Below, piece after piece: positions 52,485-63,418 of a DNA stretch of 64,000 nucleotides. How positions within the stretch are numbered: the stretch's first letter is position 1; every line of letters begins with the position of its first letter. Origin of the DNA: a candidate division FCPU426 bacterium (lineage in GTDB: Bacteria; Oederibacteriota; Muellerivitia; Muellerivitales; DAHXKG01); NCBI GenBank assembly GCA_027366525.1, contig DAHXKG010000008.1:33424-97423 (forward strand), written 5' to 3'. A model generated the notes under the pieces. It did not search any database. It was not told the DNA's origin and was given only the letters and a program-made list of their open reading frames with translations. A program made the position numbers and the translations under genes.

Positions 52485-53138
52485 ATGAAATTTTTTTTAG
52501 ATACAGCGAGTCTTCAGGAAATCCGTGAGGGCGTAGCTTGGGGCATTGTAGATGGCGTGACCACGAATCCATCATTAGTTGCAAAAGAAGGCGTTGATTT
52601 TCATTCGCGGATTAAAGAAATTTGTGAACTAGTTCCCGATGTTTCGGCAGAAGTAACCGCGACGAATTATGAGGGTATGATTCAAGAAGGTCGCATTTTA
52701 GCAAAGTTGCATAATCATGTTACCGTAAAAATCCCTTTAATCTCAGAGGGAATCAAAGCTTGTAAAACCTTAAGTCAAGAAAGAATTAAAGTCAATGTAA
52801 CCCTTTGCTTTTCGGTTTCTCAAGCACTTCTGGCCGCTAAAGCTGGCGCAACCTATGTTAGTCCTTTTGTGGGTCGGTTGGATGATATCTCCGAAGATGG
52901 GATGGAATTAGTGGCAAATATTTTTCAAGTCTATCGGAACTATGGATATAAAACACAGATTCTCGCAGCCTCGCTTCGTCATCCCCAACATGTGGTTCAA
53001 GCGGCTTTAATCGGTGCGGATGTTGCAACAATGCCTTTTAAAGTAATGGAAATGCTCTTTAAGCATCCCTTAACCGACATTGGTTTGAAGAAATTTTTGG
53101 AAGATTGGGAAAATAGTAAAAAAAACACCAAGCGCTAA
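52485..53138 (+). CDS. Transaldolase, fructose-6-phosphate aldolase-like type
   Basis: 217 residues from the ATG at 52485; a GTG at 52473 would add four residues, but the family starts MKFFLDTA. Short transaldolase (TalC/MipB) motifs: [22 protein letters not shown] with the Schiff-base Lys, [24 protein letters not shown] split around residue 105-125, and [16 protein letters not shown]. It transfers dihydroxyacetone units in the pentose phosphate pathway. Its strong terminator separates it from the DUF2905 gene. Confidence 0.93.
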   Translation: MKFFLDTASLQEIREGVAWGIVDGVTTNPSLVAKEGVDFHSRIKEICELVPDVSAEVTATNYEGMIQEGRILAKLHNHVTVKIPLISEGIKACKTLSQERIKVNVTLCFSVSQALLAAKAGATYVSPFVGRLDDISEDGMELVANIFQVYRNYGYKTQILAASLRHPQHVVQAALIGADVATMPFKVMEMLFKHPLTDIGLKKFLEDWENSKKNTKR

Positions 53139-53152
53139 AATAGGTTTTTAAA

Positions 53153-53186
53153 AAGCCCAAGAGAGCAGTTCTCTTGGGCTTTTTTA
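53153..53186 (+). terminator. Rho-independent terminator after transaldolase
   Basis: AAGCCCAAGAGA (53153-53164), loop GCAGT, TCTCTTGGGCTT (53170-53181), then a T-run to 53185. A perfect 12-bp stem and the best terminator in the window. Confidence 0.93.
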
Positions 53187-53219
53187 TTGAGAGCCAAGGA
53201 TTGAGGGAAGTCAGAGATC

Positions 53220-53441
53220 ATGTTATCGTCACTGGGAAAATTATTAATAGGAGCCGGTCTTGTACTAGTCGGGATTGGACTTTTAATGAGCTTGGGCGGG
53301 AAAATACCTTTCTTCGGTAAATTGCCGGGTGATTTTAAATTTCAAAATCGGAATATGATTATTTATTTCCCGTTTACAACAATGCTTTTGCTCTCCGTAC
53401 TCGTATCGATTGTATTTTGGATCATTTCTAAATTAAAGTAA
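53220..53441 (+). CDS. DUF2905-family small membrane protein
   Basis: 73 residues. Two membrane segments (about 5-24 and 48-70) around the conserved core KIPFFGKLPGDFKFQNRN. In Firmicutes this gene lies next to ruvB, spoIID-like, queA and tgt; here the latter three partners follow but ruvB is 28 kb away. Function unknown. Confidence 0.85.
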   Translation: MLSSLGKLLIGAGLVLVGIGLLMSLGGKIPFFGKLPGDFKFQNRNMIIYFPFTTMLLLSVLVSIVFWIISKLK

Positions 53442-53537
53442 GTTTCAAAACGGCAGAATAAGTTAGGTCTTTGAGAAAAAAATGAATTGAAGTCAATTCT
53501 CGTGATTTTTTGAATTCGCAACGAGGAGCCGAGAGTA

Positions 53538-54719
53538 TTGTTAAATAATAGACATCAGCTTAAATGGAGGATATTTTTTTTTATTTTTTTATTTGGGGTA
53601 ACTGGGTGTGTCCCAATTCGGATAAAAATTCCGGCACGAACATTCACGTATTATCCAGTAAAATCCAAAAAGAACATTCCCAAGATTCAAGTGGCAATTG
53701 CCGAACATCAGCATTCAGTTTACTTAACTAGTCCAAGTGGATTTAAAGTGATCGTTTACCCACACCATCAAATAAATTCAGAAACAGTGGATTATCGGTT
53801 GAAGGTAACCTTTAATTTGAAAAGCGCACAAGAGATGAAAATAATCCCCTTGGGTCCCCTGCCGATTCAAGTGGGCAATCATGCATATCAAGGTAGCATA
53901 AAAATAATTCCAGAGCAGGGCAATTCATTTTTGGTCATCAATAAAATCAATTTGGAATCGTATATTATGGGTGTAGTATCCAAGGAAGTACCGGGAGATT
54001 GGCCATTGGCAGCTTTGGAAGCTCAAGCGATTGCGGCACGCACGTATGCAATTTATGAAAAAGATCAAAATCGTCAACAACAATTGCCTTATGATTTGAA
54101 AAACACATCACTATACCAAATGTATTCAGGCGAAAATCATGTAAATATAAAAATTCATGATGCGGTTATAAAAACCCAAGGTGAAATTATGGAATATCAG
54201 GGGTTTCCCATTATGGCGGTTTTCCATGCCAATTGTGGAGGTCATACGGATAGTGCATTCAATGTTTGGGGTGAGCATATGGCCTATTTAAAGTCGGTCA
54301 ATTGTCCTTTTTCTAAAAAAGGAAAACATTTTTTTTGGGAAACATCAATCCCTATTTCAAAGATTATTCGGAGTTTGAACAGCCACACGGGAATATATAT
54401 TGCCGGTATTACCTCCATTTATCCATTGAAGGTCGATCCAACAGGTCGGATTCAGTTATTAGGCATCCGAGATGCTCAAGGGCACTTGAAAGTGATTTCG
54501 GGCAATACGTTTCGTATGAGCATCGGGCCGAATATTATCCGCAGCACTTTATTTCATGCATATGTGCATGGAAATTCTATAATGTTTAAAGGATATGGAT
54601 GGGGACACGGTGTGGGATTATGTCAAGAAGGTGCAATGGAGATGGCTAAAGAAGGATATAGCGATTATCAAATTTTGAAGTATTTTTATCACGACATTAC
54701 ATTTTCAAATGTAGATTGA
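53538..54719 (+). CDS. SpoIID/LytB-domain lipoprotein
   Basis: 393 residues from a TTG, with GAGGAG nine bases upstream. A signal sequence ends in the lipobox VTGC (about residue 24). The SpoIID domain covers about 130-385: YIMGVVSKEVPGDWPLAALE, QAIAARTYAI, MAVFHANCGGHT, and the closing FKGYGWGHGVGLCQEGAMEMA. SpoIID is a lytic transglycosylase that cleaves denuded glycan strands; homologues occur in many non-sporulating bacteria, probably for wall remodelling. Directly followed by queA. Confidence 0.9.
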   Translation: MLNNRHQLKWRIFFFIFLFGVTGCVPIRIKIPARTFTYYPVKSKKNIPKIQVAIAEHQHSVYLTSPSGFKVIVYPHHQINSETVDYRLKVTFNLKSAQEMKIIPLGPLPIQVGNHAYQGSIKIIPEQGNSFLVINKINLESYIMGVVSKEVPGDWPLAALEAQAIAARTYAIYEKDQNRQQQLPYDLKNTSLYQMYSGENHVNIKIHDAVIKTQGEIMEYQGFPIMAVFHANCGGHTDSAFNVWGEHMAYLKSVNCPFSKKGKHFFWETSIPISKIIRSLNSHTGIYIAGITSIYPLKVDPTGRIQLLGIRDAQGHLKVISGNTFRMSIGPNIIRSTLFHAYVHGNSIMFKGYGWGHGVGLCQEGAMEMAKEGYSDYQILKYFYHDITFSNVD

Positions 54720-54729
54720 TTAGGAATTC

Positions 54730-55767
54730 ATGGAAACTAATTTATTCGATTATTATTTACCCCCGGAATTAGTGGCACAATATCCTCGGAAAAAACGGGA
54801 AGATTCACGTATGTTAGTTCTCGATAGACATACGGGTCATGTGAGTCATAGTTGGATTCAGGATCTTCCACAATGGTTGCTTCCAGGCGACCGTTTAGTT
54901 TTTAATCAAACCCGGGTTATTCCTGCAAGAATTTTTGCACGCAAACACACCGGAGCTAAACTTGAAATTTTGCTTTTGCGACCTGTATTTGAAAAGGATA
55001 ATCAAGATTGGGAAGTACTCATTCAACCCGCAAAGCGTATCAAGGGAGCATTGGAATTAACTTTAGAAAATGGGAAAAAGATTCAAGTGATAGATAGTTT
55101 AGGTGAAGGACATTTTATTGTGAATTTTAATCAAGTGGGGTCGCTTAAAAAATTTTTAAATCAATATGGGCATGTGCCTCTACCGCCATATATTCGACGA
55201 TCAGATAATGTCGAAGATCGTGAACGATATCAAAGCGTGTTTGCAAAACAAGAAGGTTCCTTGGCGGCCCCGACCGCCAGTCTCCATTTTTCAAAAGGAC
55301 TTTTAAGTCATTTGAACCGCGCTGGAATTAAAAGCACTCGATTAACGTTGCATGTGGGATTAGGGACATTTTTGCCAGTGATGGCGGAAAATATTGAAGA
55401 TCATTTGATGCATCCTGAGTGGTTCGAATTATCACTCAAAACCGTTTCTGATATTCAAAAGACCCAAAAAGCGCATCAACGGATTGTTGCCGTGGGGACG
55501 ACGGTAGTACGGGCTTTGGAATCTGCTTGTATCGTTGGGAATGGAACGTTAGTTCCTTATATGGGGGAAACCCGTATTTTTATCACACCTGGATTTAATT
55601 TTAAAATCACAGAGGCTTTAATAACAAATTTTCATCAGCCAGCATCAACACTTTTAATGCTAGTTTCAGCATTGGCGGGGCGAGAAAGGATATTAGCTGT
55701 TTATGAACAGGCAATGAAAGAAAAATATCGATTTTTATCATATGGTGATTGCATGTTGATTCTTTAA
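54730..55767 (+). CDS. queA: S-adenosylmethionine:tRNA ribosyltransferase-isomerase QueA
   Basis: 345 residues. Diagnostic motifs: FDYYLPPELVAQYP, DRLVFNQTRVIPARIFARK, HVPLPPYIRR, SVFAKQEGSLAAPTASLHFS, HVGLGTFLPV and TNFHQPASTLLMLVSAL. Forms epoxyqueuosine in tRNA from the 7-aminomethyl-7-deazaguanine placed by Tgt, encoded by the next gene. AGGA before the ATG. Complete length. Confidence 0.96.
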   Translation: METNLFDYYLPPELVAQYPRKKREDSRMLVLDRHTGHVSHSWIQDLPQWLLPGDRLVFNQTRVIPARIFARKHTGAKLEILLLRPVFEKDNQDWEVLIQPAKRIKGALELTLENGKKIQVIDSLGEGHFIVNFNQVGSLKKFLNQYGHVPLPPYIRRSDNVEDRERYQSVFAKQEGSLAAPTASLHFSKGLLSHLNRAGIKSTRLTLHVGLGTFLPVMAENIEDHLMHPEWFELSLKTVSDIQKTQKAHQRIVAVGTTVVRALESACIVGNGTLVPYMGETRIFITPGFNFKITEALITNFHQPASTLLMLVSALAGRERILAVYEQAMKEKYRFLSYGDCMLIL

Positions 55768-55784
55768 GTTCAGTTGGGAGATCA

Positions 55785-56942
55785 ATGCTTAATTCAGGAA
55801 TGAATGAAGGATATTTGAAAATGGCACCGTCGGTTTTTGAAATTGTTTCCCAAGACGCACAGACACAAGCTCGATGTGGAATTTTGAATCTTTCACATGG
55901 AGTAGTGGAAACGCCCTGTTATATGCCCGTGGGCACGCAGGCTTCGGTGAAGGCGTTATCGCCGGAGGATGTCCGGCTATCCGGTGGAGAAATTATTTTA
56001 GCCAATACGTATCATTTGTTTTTGCGCCCGGGGATTAGTGTAATAAAAAAATCGGGCGGGCTTCATAAATTTATGCATTGGAATCATCCAATTTTAACCG
56101 ATAGTGGGGGTTTTCAAGTATTTAGTCTTTCCAAATTTAGAAAAATTACAGACGAAGGCGTGGAATTTAAATCACCGTTGAATGGTCAACTGATATTTTT
56201 AACTCCCGAAAATGTAATTAGTTATCAACAACAATTGAATTCTGATATTATGATGATGTTTGATGAATGTATCCCATATCCGTCTGAAAAAAAATATGTG
56301 GAAGAATCCGTTGATCGCACGAATAAATGGGCTAAACGTTGCTGGGATGCTTATTTGGAAAATGAAACGGATCAATTGTTGTTTGGAATTGTGCAAGGTT
56401 CTGAATTTTTTGACTTGAGAGAAAAAAGTGCCCAAGAACTTTTAAAAATTGGGTTTCAAGGCTACGCGATTGGCGGTGTTTCGGTCGGCGAAACAAAAGA
56501 AAAAATTTATGAAGTAGTTCAAAGAACGATTAATTTTTTACCAAACCATCAGCCACGATATTTGATGGGGGTGGGAACACCGGAAGATTTGTGGGAATGT
56601 GTGCAATTCGGCATTGATATGTTTGATTGTGTGATGCCCACGCGCGTGGCTCGCAATGGAACGGCTTTAACCCGCAATGGTCGCATGCTTTTAAAAAATG
56701 CTTGTTTTAAAGAGGATTTTTTGCCCTTGGATGAAGACTGTAGTTGTGAATGTTGTCGAAATTATTCACGGGCATATTTACATCATCTTTTTATGGCTGA
56801 AGAATTACTGGTTTTACGGTTGATTAGTTTGCATAATCTTCATTTTATGATTGAAGTAATAGGCCAAATTCGAGATTCAATAAAGAAAAATCGTTTTTTA
56901 GAAGAGAAAAAAAATTTTTTAGCTCGTTATTTTTTGCGTTAG
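55785..56942 (+). CDS. tgt: tRNA-guanine transglycosylase (bacterial Tgt)
   Basis: 385 residues from the ATG at 55785, preceded by GGGAG; the frame also opens at a TTG at 55749 inside queA. Motifs: VETPCYMPVGTQASVKAL, ILTDSGGFQVFSL (active-site Asp), GIVQGSEFFDLRE, GGVSVGE, MFDCVMPTRVARNG (nucleophile Asp) and the zinc site CSCECC with a later His. Inserts the queuosine precursor at position 34 of GUN tRNAs. It acts before QueA on the same tRNAs. Confidence 0.96.
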   Translation: MLNSGMNEGYLKMAPSVFEIVSQDAQTQARCGILNLSHGVVETPCYMPVGTQASVKALSPEDVRLSGGEIILANTYHLFLRPGISVIKKSGGLHKFMHWNHPILTDSGGFQVFSLSKFRKITDEGVEFKSPLNGQLIFLTPENVISYQQQLNSDIMMMFDECIPYPSEKKYVEESVDRTNKWAKRCWDAYLENETDQLLFGIVQGSEFFDLREKSAQELLKIGFQGYAIGGVSVGETKEKIYEVVQRTINFLPNHQPRYLMGVGTPEDLWECVQFGIDMFDCVMPTRVARNGTALTRNGRMLLKNACFKEDFLPLDEDCSCECCRNYSRAYLHHLFMAEELLVLRLISLHNLHFMIEVIGQIRDSIKKNRFLEEKKNFLARYFLR

Positions 56943-56969
56943 TCTTGTTTTCTTGAAAAACAGTTTAAT

Positions 56970-56997
56970 TTGTAGTAATTTGACTAGTTAATATGAT
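56970..56997 (+). promoter_or_regulatory. Possible promoter of the gltBD operon
   Basis: TTGTAG (56970-56975), 16 bases, TATGAT (56992-56997). The -10 box has five of six consensus bases. An AT-rich leader of about 34 bases with GGGGGAGAGG runs to the gltB ATG. Confidence 0.4.
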
Positions 56998-57037
56998 GAC
57001 TTTTACCTTAACATCAGTGGGGGAGAGGAAATAGTTA

Positions 57038-60000
57038 ATGACAGTGGAAACATATTCAAGCACTTGGGCCTCGGATGGCCAGTCGGATATTGGTAAAGAT
57101 TCCTGTGGAGTTGGGTTCGTTACTCAAATAAAAAATCAGGCCTCTCATCAGATTGTGGAATGGGGACTTGAAATTTTGGAAAATTTAGCCCATCGAGGTG
57201 CCTGCGGTTGTGAATCGAATACCGGTGATGGCGCGGGTATCTTATTGCAGATTCCAGATCGTTTTTTTCGCCGTGTCATGTACGATGAACAAAAAATTAC
57301 TCTTCCTCCACCACAGCAATATGGAGTTGGCTCTGTTTTTTTTCCCACCAACTCGACTGAATTTGCTCAGTGTGAAAAAATTATTGAAACAATTATTCAT
57401 GAAGAAGGACAACAGTTGCTAGGATGGCGCGATGTTCCGATCAGTGCGTCGAATATTGGTCCGACAGCCTTAAGTTCTCAGCCCATTCAAAAACAGGTTT
57501 TTGTAAAAAATGTTTCAATGAATTCAGTTGATAATTTTGAAAGAAAATTATTTGTTATTAGAAAAAGAATTGAAAAATCGATCAGTCGACTTTCCTTAAA
57601 ACAAAATCATTTTTTTTACATTTGTAGCTTTTCATGCCGGACAATTGTTTATAAAGGCATGTTAACACCGCTCCAATTGCGATCGTATTTTCCTGATTTA
57701 GTGAATAACGAGGATTTTGAGTCCGCACTGGCATTAGTACATTCTCGATTTTCAACCAATACGTTCCCTTCGTGGAACCTCAGCCATCCTTTCCGTTATT
57801 TAGCGCATAATGGTGAAATCAATACTTTGCGAGGCAATATTAATGCAATGCATGCTCGGGAGGCACTTTTAGAATGTGACTTATTTACTAAGGAAGAAAT
57901 AAAACATCTTTTACCAATTGTGCGCGAGTTCCAATCCGACTCGGCTACCTTAGATAATGTACTGGAATTTTTGGTCATGACGGGCCGAACGTTACCGCAT
58001 GCAATTATGATGCTCATTCCAGAGGCTTGGAATAATGACTCCATCATGTCGCAATATAAAAAAGATTTTTATCATTTTCATGCCAGTTTAATGGAACCTT
58101 GGGATGGGCCAGCTTCAGTGGCTTTTACGGATGGTCGAGTCATTGGAGCAGTATTAGACCGCAACGGACTTCGTCCATCCCGATATTGGGTGACACAAGA
58201 TGATTTGGTGATTATGGCGTCGGAAGTTGGGGTTTTAAACATTCCACAAAATCGAATTTTAAAAAAAGGGCGGCTAGAGCCTGGAAAAATGTTTTTAGTT
58301 GATTTGATTCAAGGTGAAATCGTAGATGATGGAACATTAAAAGAAAAAATTGCCCAAGCTCATCCATATGGGGAATGGTTAAGAAATGAATTAATACGAT
58401 TGGAACAGCTGCCAACAGCAGTTGTTCCGGTTGTCGATCATGCTTCCATTTTAAAACGTCAACGTTGTTTCAATTATACGCAAGAAGATCTTCGTCTAAT
58501 TCTTGCTCCCATGGTTAATACTTCTCAAGAAGCTATTGGATCAATGGGGGATGATGCGGCCTTAGCTGTTTTGTCTGAAAAACCCCAATTACTATTTAAT
58601 TATTTCAAACAACTTTTTGCCCAAGTAACTAATCCACCTTTAGACGCCATTCGAGAAGAATTAGTGACATCAATGACCACAACCATTGGGCCTGAGGGGA
58701 ATTTATTGATCCCTACACCGGAAAGTTGTCGTCAAATTGAATTGAAAAATCCTATTTTAGATAATGATGAAATGGCCAAATTGATCCACTTGAATCATAA
58801 ACAGTTTAAATCTAAAGTTATCCCCATTCTTTTTCGTGCGGCGGATCAAGAAGAAGGACTACAAAGAAGTTTGGATGAAATCTTTCAAAAAGCAAGTGAA
58901 GCAATTCAAGATGGCTATCAAATTTTGATTCTTTCCGATCGTGGGATAAATGACGAGTGGGTTCCCATTCCGAGCCTTTTAGCAATTTCAGGATTGCATC
59001 ATTATTTAATTCGAAAAAGTGAACGCACGAAAGTGGGTATTGCTTTGGAGAGTGGTGAGCCTCGAGAAGTTCATCATTTTTCATTATTGCTGGGATATGG
59101 TGCTAATGCCATTAATCCTTATTTAGCATTAGAAACACTGGACGACATGATCCGGAGAAATATTTTATCCGGAGTGGATCATAAAATAGCAGTCAAAAAT
59201 TACTTAAAAGCAGCCAATAAAGGTATTATTAAAACCATGTCAAAAATGGGGATTTCTACAGTTCAAAGTTATCGCGGGGCCCAAATTTTTGAAGCCATTG
59301 GATTAAAAAAGAAATTTATTGATCATTACTTTACATGGACGCCGTCGCGAATTGAAGGGATTGGCTTAGAAGAAATTGCGCATGAATCGTTACTTAGGCA
59401 TGCTGCGGCTTTCAATCGAAGGGATGCAAAGGCTCTGGACTTGGATTTAGGCGGAAAATATCAATGGCGTCGCGGGGGCGAACAACATTTGTTTAATCCA
59501 ACTACAATTCATAAACTTCATTTTTCAACGCGCAGTAATAATTATAAAGTATTTAAAGAATATTCTAGAGCGGTTAATAATACCGCAAAGAATTTATGTA
59601 CCTTTCGAGCATTAGTGCGATTTAAAAAACGCACCCCGATCCCTATTTCCGACGTTGAACCCGCCTCGGAAATTGTCAAGCGTTTTGCGACCGGTGCGAT
59701 GTCCTATGGCTCGATTAGTTACGAAGCACATTCGACGTTAGCAATTGCAATGAATCGTTTGGGTGGAAAATCCAACACGGGTGAGGGGGGCGAGGATGAA
59801 GAGCGTTTTTCCAAAAATGCTCAAGGGGATTCAGCCAATTCAGCAATTAAACAAGTCGCATCAGGACGATTTGGAGTAACAAGCCATTATTTAGTTAATG
59901 CAAAAGAAATTCAAATAAAAATGGCTCAAGGTGCTAAACCAGGAGAAGGAGGGCAACTTCCTGGATCCAAAGTATATCCATGGATTGCTAAAACCAGACA

Positions 60001-61579
60001 TTCAACACCATTTGTTCAACTTATTTCACCGCCACCTCATCACGATATTTATTCGATTGAGGATTTAGCACAATTGATTCACGATTTAAAAAATGCCAAT
60101 CGTTTTGCTAGAATTTCAGTTAAATTGGTTGCGGAATGCGGTGTAGGCACAATCGCGGCAGGGGTAAGTAAAGCGCATGCCGATCATATTTTGATTAGTG
60201 GACATGATGGAGGCACGGGGGCCTCTCCACTGACTTCGATTAAATATGCGGGGATTCCCTGGGAACTGGGCCTTTCAGAAGCCCATTCAATTTTAGTGAA
60301 AAATCAACTTCGAGATCGAGTTGTGGTTCAAGTCGATGGACAATTGAAAACTGGACGTGATGTAGTAATCGGAGCTTTGCTTGGAGCTGAAGAATTTGGA
60401 TTTGCCACAACGGCATTGGTTGTTGAAGGCTGTGTCATGATGCGGGTTTGTCATTTAGATACCTGTCCAGTTGGAATTGCAACGCAAAATCCGGAATTGC
60501 GGAAACGATTTACAGGAAAACCAGAATATGTACAAAATTTTATGATGTTTATTGCCGAAGAGGTTCGTGAAATTATGGCCGAATTGGGCTTTAAAACAAT
60601 TCAAGAAATGATTGGACACTCTGAAATTTTGGAAGTCAACCCCGAGTTGCTTAATTGGAAAACGAAAAACTTGGACTTTTCAGATATTCTATCCCTACCA
60701 AAAGTTTCAGATCAAAAATTGGCATATTGTACTCAAAAACAAGATCATGGATTGGAGTTATCACTCGATAATTCTATAATTAATCAATGCCAAGATGCGA
60801 TTAATAATCAGAAACCTGTTCAATTGGAAATGCCTATTCGCAACATTAATCGAACTGTGGGTACGATGCTTGGTGCGGAAATTAGTCGGCGATATGGTAA
60901 AAATGGATTAGCAGATGATACGATCCAAATTACCTTTAAAGGATCTGGGGGACAAAGTTTTGGTGCTTTTGTTCCACGCGGGGTAACCATGCGATTGGAA
61001 GGGGATGCAAATGATTATGTTGGGAAAGGTCTATGTGGTGGAAAAATTATCGTGTATCCACCACGAGAGGCACGATTTCGTGCCGAAGAAAATATCATAG
61101 TCGGAAATGTTCTGTGTTATGGAGCTACAGGCGGGGAAGTTTACATAAGGGGAAAAGCCGGAGAACGATTTTGTGTTCGAAATAGCGGAGTGCATGCAAT
61201 CGTTGAAGGTGTCGGGGATCATGGCTGTGAATATATGACAGCGGGAAGAGTGGTCGTGTTAGGTGAGATTGGTAGAAATTTTGCTGCCGGAATGAGCGGT
61301 GGGATTGCTTACATTTGGAATAAAATGAAAAATTTTGAATTGAAATGCAATCTTGAAATGATTGAAATTGAACCACAATTGGATCCCCAGGATCTTGTGT
61401 TTTTGAAGCAAATAATCCAGAAGCATTTTGAATATACGAGAAGTTCTGTGGCAGAACATGTTTTGAAAAATTGGGAAGAAGAGGCGCACGAATTTAAAAA
61501 AATAATGCCCATTGAATATAAGCGCATTCAAATGGAACTTCAAAAGACGATGTCAAACTCGGGTGTTCCAATAGCGTAA
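57038..61579 (+). CDS. gltB: Glutamate synthase large subunit GltB
   Basis: 1513 residues, full length. A 22-residue propeptide precedes the catalytic N-terminal Cys23 of the glutaminase domain (KDSCGVGFV). [16 protein letters not shown] and [10 protein letters not shown] follow. The central and FMN domains include [38 protein letters not shown] and [14 protein letters not shown]. Cys residues in [18 protein letters not shown] bind the 3Fe-4S cluster. The C-terminal GXGXG beta-helix ([24 protein letters not shown]) is complete. It makes glutamate from glutamine and 2-oxoglutarate; gltD follows 45 bases later. Confidence 0.97.
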   Translation: MTVETYSSTWASDGQSDIGKDSCGVGFVTQIKNQASHQIVEWGLEILENLAHRGACGCESNTGDGAGILLQIPDRFFRRVMYDEQKITLPPPQQYGVGSVFFPTNSTEFAQCEKIIETIIHEEGQQLLGWRDVPISASNIGPTALSSQPIQKQVFVKNVSMNSVDNFERKLFVIRKRIEKSISRLSLKQNHFFYICSFSCRTIVYKGMLTPLQLRSYFPDLVNNEDFESALALVHSRFSTNTFPSWNLSHPFRYLAHNGEINTLRGNINAMHAREALLECDLFTKEEIKHLLPIVREFQSDSATLDNVLEFLVMTGRTLPHAIMMLIPEAWNNDSIMSQYKKDFYHFHASLMEPWDGPASVAFTDGRVIGAVLDRNGLRPSRYWVTQDDLVIMASEVGVLNIPQNRILKKGRLEPGKMFLVDLIQGEIVDDGTLKEKIAQAHPYGEWLRNELIRLEQLPTAVVPVVDHASILKRQRCFNYTQEDLRLILAPMVNTSQEAIGSMGDDAALAVLSEKPQLLFNYFKQLFAQVTNPPLDAIREELVTSMTTTIGPEGNLLIPTPESCRQIELKNPILDNDEMAKLIHLNHKQFKSKVIPILFRAADQEEGLQRSLDEIFQKASEAIQDGYQILILSDRGINDEWVPIPSLLAISGLHHYLIRKSERTKVGIALESGEPREVHHFSLLLGYGANAINPYLALETLDDMIRRNILSGVDHKIAVKNYLKAANKGIIKTMSKMGISTVQSYRGAQIFEAIGLKKKFIDHYFTWTPSRIEGIGLEEIAHESLLRHAAAFNRRDAKALDLDLGGKYQWRRGGEQHLFNPTTIHKLHFSTRSNNYKVFKEYSRAVNNTAKNLCTFRALVRFKKRTPIPISDVEPASEIVKRFATGAMSYGSISYEAHSTLAIAMNRLGGKSNTGEGGEDEERFSKNAQGDSANSAIKQVASGRFGVTSHYLVNAKEIQIKMAQGAKPGEGGQLPGSKVYPWIAKTRHSTPFVQLISPPPHHDIYSIEDLAQLIHDLKNANRFARISVKLVAECGVGTIAAGVSKAHADHILISGHDGGTGASPLTSIKYAGIPWELGLSEAHSILVKNQLRDRVVVQVDGQLKTGRDVVIGALLGAEEFGFATTALVVEGCVMMRVCHLDTCPVGIATQNPELRKRFTGKPEYVQNFMMFIAEEVREIMAELGFKTIQEMIGHSEILEVNPELLNWKTKNLDFSDILSLPKVSDQKLAYCTQKQDHGLELSLDNSIINQCQDAINNQKPVQLEMPIRNINRTVGTMLGAEISRRYGKNGLADDTIQITFKGSGGQSFGAFVPRGVTMRLEGDANDYVGKGLCGGKIIVYPPREARFRAEENIIVGNVLCYGATGGEVYIRGKAGERFCVRNSGVHAIVEGVGDHGCEYMTAGRVVVLGEIGRNFAAGMSGGIAYIWNKMKNFELKCNLEMIEIEPQLDPQDLVFLKQIIQKHFEYTRSSVAEHVLKNWEEEAHEFKKIMPIEYKRIQMELQKTMSNSGVPIA

Positions 61580-61624
61580 ATTAGTATCATTTTAAGAAAG
61601 AAATTCACAAAGGCGGGATCTAGT

Positions 61625-63082
61625 ATGGGAAAAATTACAGGCTTTATGGAAGTTGGGAGAGATTTGCCACATAAACGCCCAATTTTAGAAAGAATCAATG
61701 ATTGGAAAGAGTATAACTTACCTTTTCCAGACGCGGAATTACAAAAACAAGCATCGCGATGTATGGATTGTGGTATCCCTTTTTGTCATCAAGGCTGTCC
61801 ACTAGGTAATATTATTCCGGATTGGAATGACCTCGTATATAAAAACCGATGGAAAGATGCGCTAGAACGGTTGCTGTTAACTAATAATTTTCCGGAATTT
61901 ACTGGCCGGCTTTGTCCGGCTCCCTGTGAAAATGCATGTGTTTTAGGTATGGATATCTATAATCAACCAGTAACAATTAAGCAAATAGAAGTTTCAATTA
62001 TTGACAGAGCGTGGCAAGAGGGATGGATTAAACCAATGCCACCAAAGGTTTTAACTGGAAAAAAAGTAGCTGTTATTGGATCGGGGCCATCGGGATTAGC
62101 TTGTGCACAACAATTAGCTCGAGTAGGCCATCAGGTAACAGTATTTGAACGCGCCGATCGTATTGGCGGATTATTAAGATATGGTATTCCTGAATTTAAA
62201 TTGGAAAAGAAGCATCTTGATTTGCGTATAAATCAAATGGAAAAAGAAGGGGTTAAATTTATTACTAATGCCAATGTTGGCTATGATGTTTCGATTGATG
62301 ATCTGAAAAAAACATTTGATGCCATTGTCCTATGTGGGGGTTCAACACAGGCGAGAAATTTGAATGTCCCCGGACGTGAATTAAAGGGTGTTTATTTGGC
62401 GATGGATTTTTTAGTTCAAGCAAATCGCGTTCAACAAGGAGATAGAGTTCCGAATCAAATTTCTGCTGAAGGCAAACATGTAGTAATTTTAGGGGGAGGC
62501 GATACGGGAGCTGATTGTATTGGAACGGCACATCGACAAAAATGCAAAACAGTGACATCACTTGAACTCCTTCCCAAGCCGCCTGAAAAACGGGATGCAA
62601 ATAATCCTTGGCCAGAGTGGGCTAAAATTATTCGCACCGCTCCGGCCCATGAAGAGGGCGGGGAACGAATATATAGTATTGGAACAAAACAATTTATTGG
62701 GCAAGATGGTATTTTGAAAAAAATTAAAATTGTTGATTTGGAATGGTCTTTTCCAGTGGGCGGTGCACCTCAAATGCGAGAAGTGGAAGGCTCGGAAAAA
62801 GAATTACCGGCAGATCTAGTTTTATTAGCCATGGGTTTTCTAGGCCCAGAAAAAAATCCTTTGTTTGAAAAATTAGGAATCGAGTTGGATGCAAGATCTA
62901 ATGTAAAGTCCAATTCAGATCGCATGACCAATGTTCCAGGAATATTTGTGGCGGGCGATATGACCCGAGGTCAATCTTTGATTGTTTGGGCTATTGCAGA
63001 AGGACGACAAGCGGCTTATGGTGTCGATAAATGGCTTATGGGGGGCACGTCTTTAGATCCAGTCTTGTCGGAAATGGCGTGA
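61625..63082 (+). CDS. gltD: Glutamate synthase small subunit GltD
   Basis: 485 residues. N-terminal cysteines for two 4Fe-4S clusters (SRCMDCGIPFCHQGCPLGN, then LCPAPCENACVL). FAD site AVIGSGPSGLACAQQLARVG, NADPH site VVILGGGDTGADCIGTAHRQ, and the closing VPGIFVAGDMTRGQSLIVWA. It supplies electrons from NADPH to GltB. The pair shows ammonia assimilation by the GS/GOGAT route. Confidence 0.97.
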   Translation: MGKITGFMEVGRDLPHKRPILERINDWKEYNLPFPDAELQKQASRCMDCGIPFCHQGCPLGNIIPDWNDLVYKNRWKDALERLLLTNNFPEFTGRLCPAPCENACVLGMDIYNQPVTIKQIEVSIIDRAWQEGWIKPMPPKVLTGKKVAVIGSGPSGLACAQQLARVGHQVTVFERADRIGGLLRYGIPEFKLEKKHLDLRINQMEKEGVKFITNANVGYDVSIDDLKKTFDAIVLCGGSTQARNLNVPGRELKGVYLAMDFLVQANRVQQGDRVPNQISAEGKHVVILGGGDTGADCIGTAHRQKCKTVTSLELLPKPPEKRDANNPWPEWAKIIRTAPAHEEGGERIYSIGTKQFIGQDGILKKIKIVDLEWSFPVGGAPQMREVEGSEKELPADLVLLAMGFLGPEKNPLFEKLGIELDARSNVKSNSDRMTNVPGIFVAGDMTRGQSLIVWAIAEGRQAAYGVDKWLMGGTSLDPVLSEMA

Positions 63083-63112
63083 ACTTTTATAACGTATAAG
63101 TTAGGAAACTTG

Positions 63113-63307
63113 ATGAAAAATGTTGAGATGAAAATCGAGGGAAATGTTTTAACCATTCGTATTGATTTAACAAAAGAATATGGTCCGTCCAGTTCTGGTA
63201 AAACAATTATTGTTGCAACGACCGAAGGCAATGTTGCTTTGCCTGATCGCGATGAAAAAATCGGGTTAAATGTTTATAAAAAAGAGCATTCTAAATCTAA
63301 ATATTGA
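63113..63307 (+). CDS. Small conserved hypothetical protein
   Basis: 64 residues from the ATG at 63113 with TAGGAAAC upstream; a TTG at 63110 adds one residue. The pattern GNVLTIRIDLTKEYGPSSSG, then KTIIVATTEGNVAL, recurs in small uncharacterised proteins of many bacteria. It has no signal peptide, membrane segment or cysteine. 30 bases after gltD, so probably the end of that operon. Function unknown. Confidence 0.65.
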   Translation: MKNVEMKIEGNVLTIRIDLTKEYGPSSSGKTIIVATTEGNVALPDRDEKIGLNVYKKEHSKSKY

Positions 63308-63418
63308 AATTTAGAATTGTGCGAAGAATTTTTTATTGCATTAATGCACGAATTTCAAAAATCATTCAAGCATTTGTTTGAGGCGTTAAAATTTATTTGA
63401 CAGTTGAAGGTGTATGAG

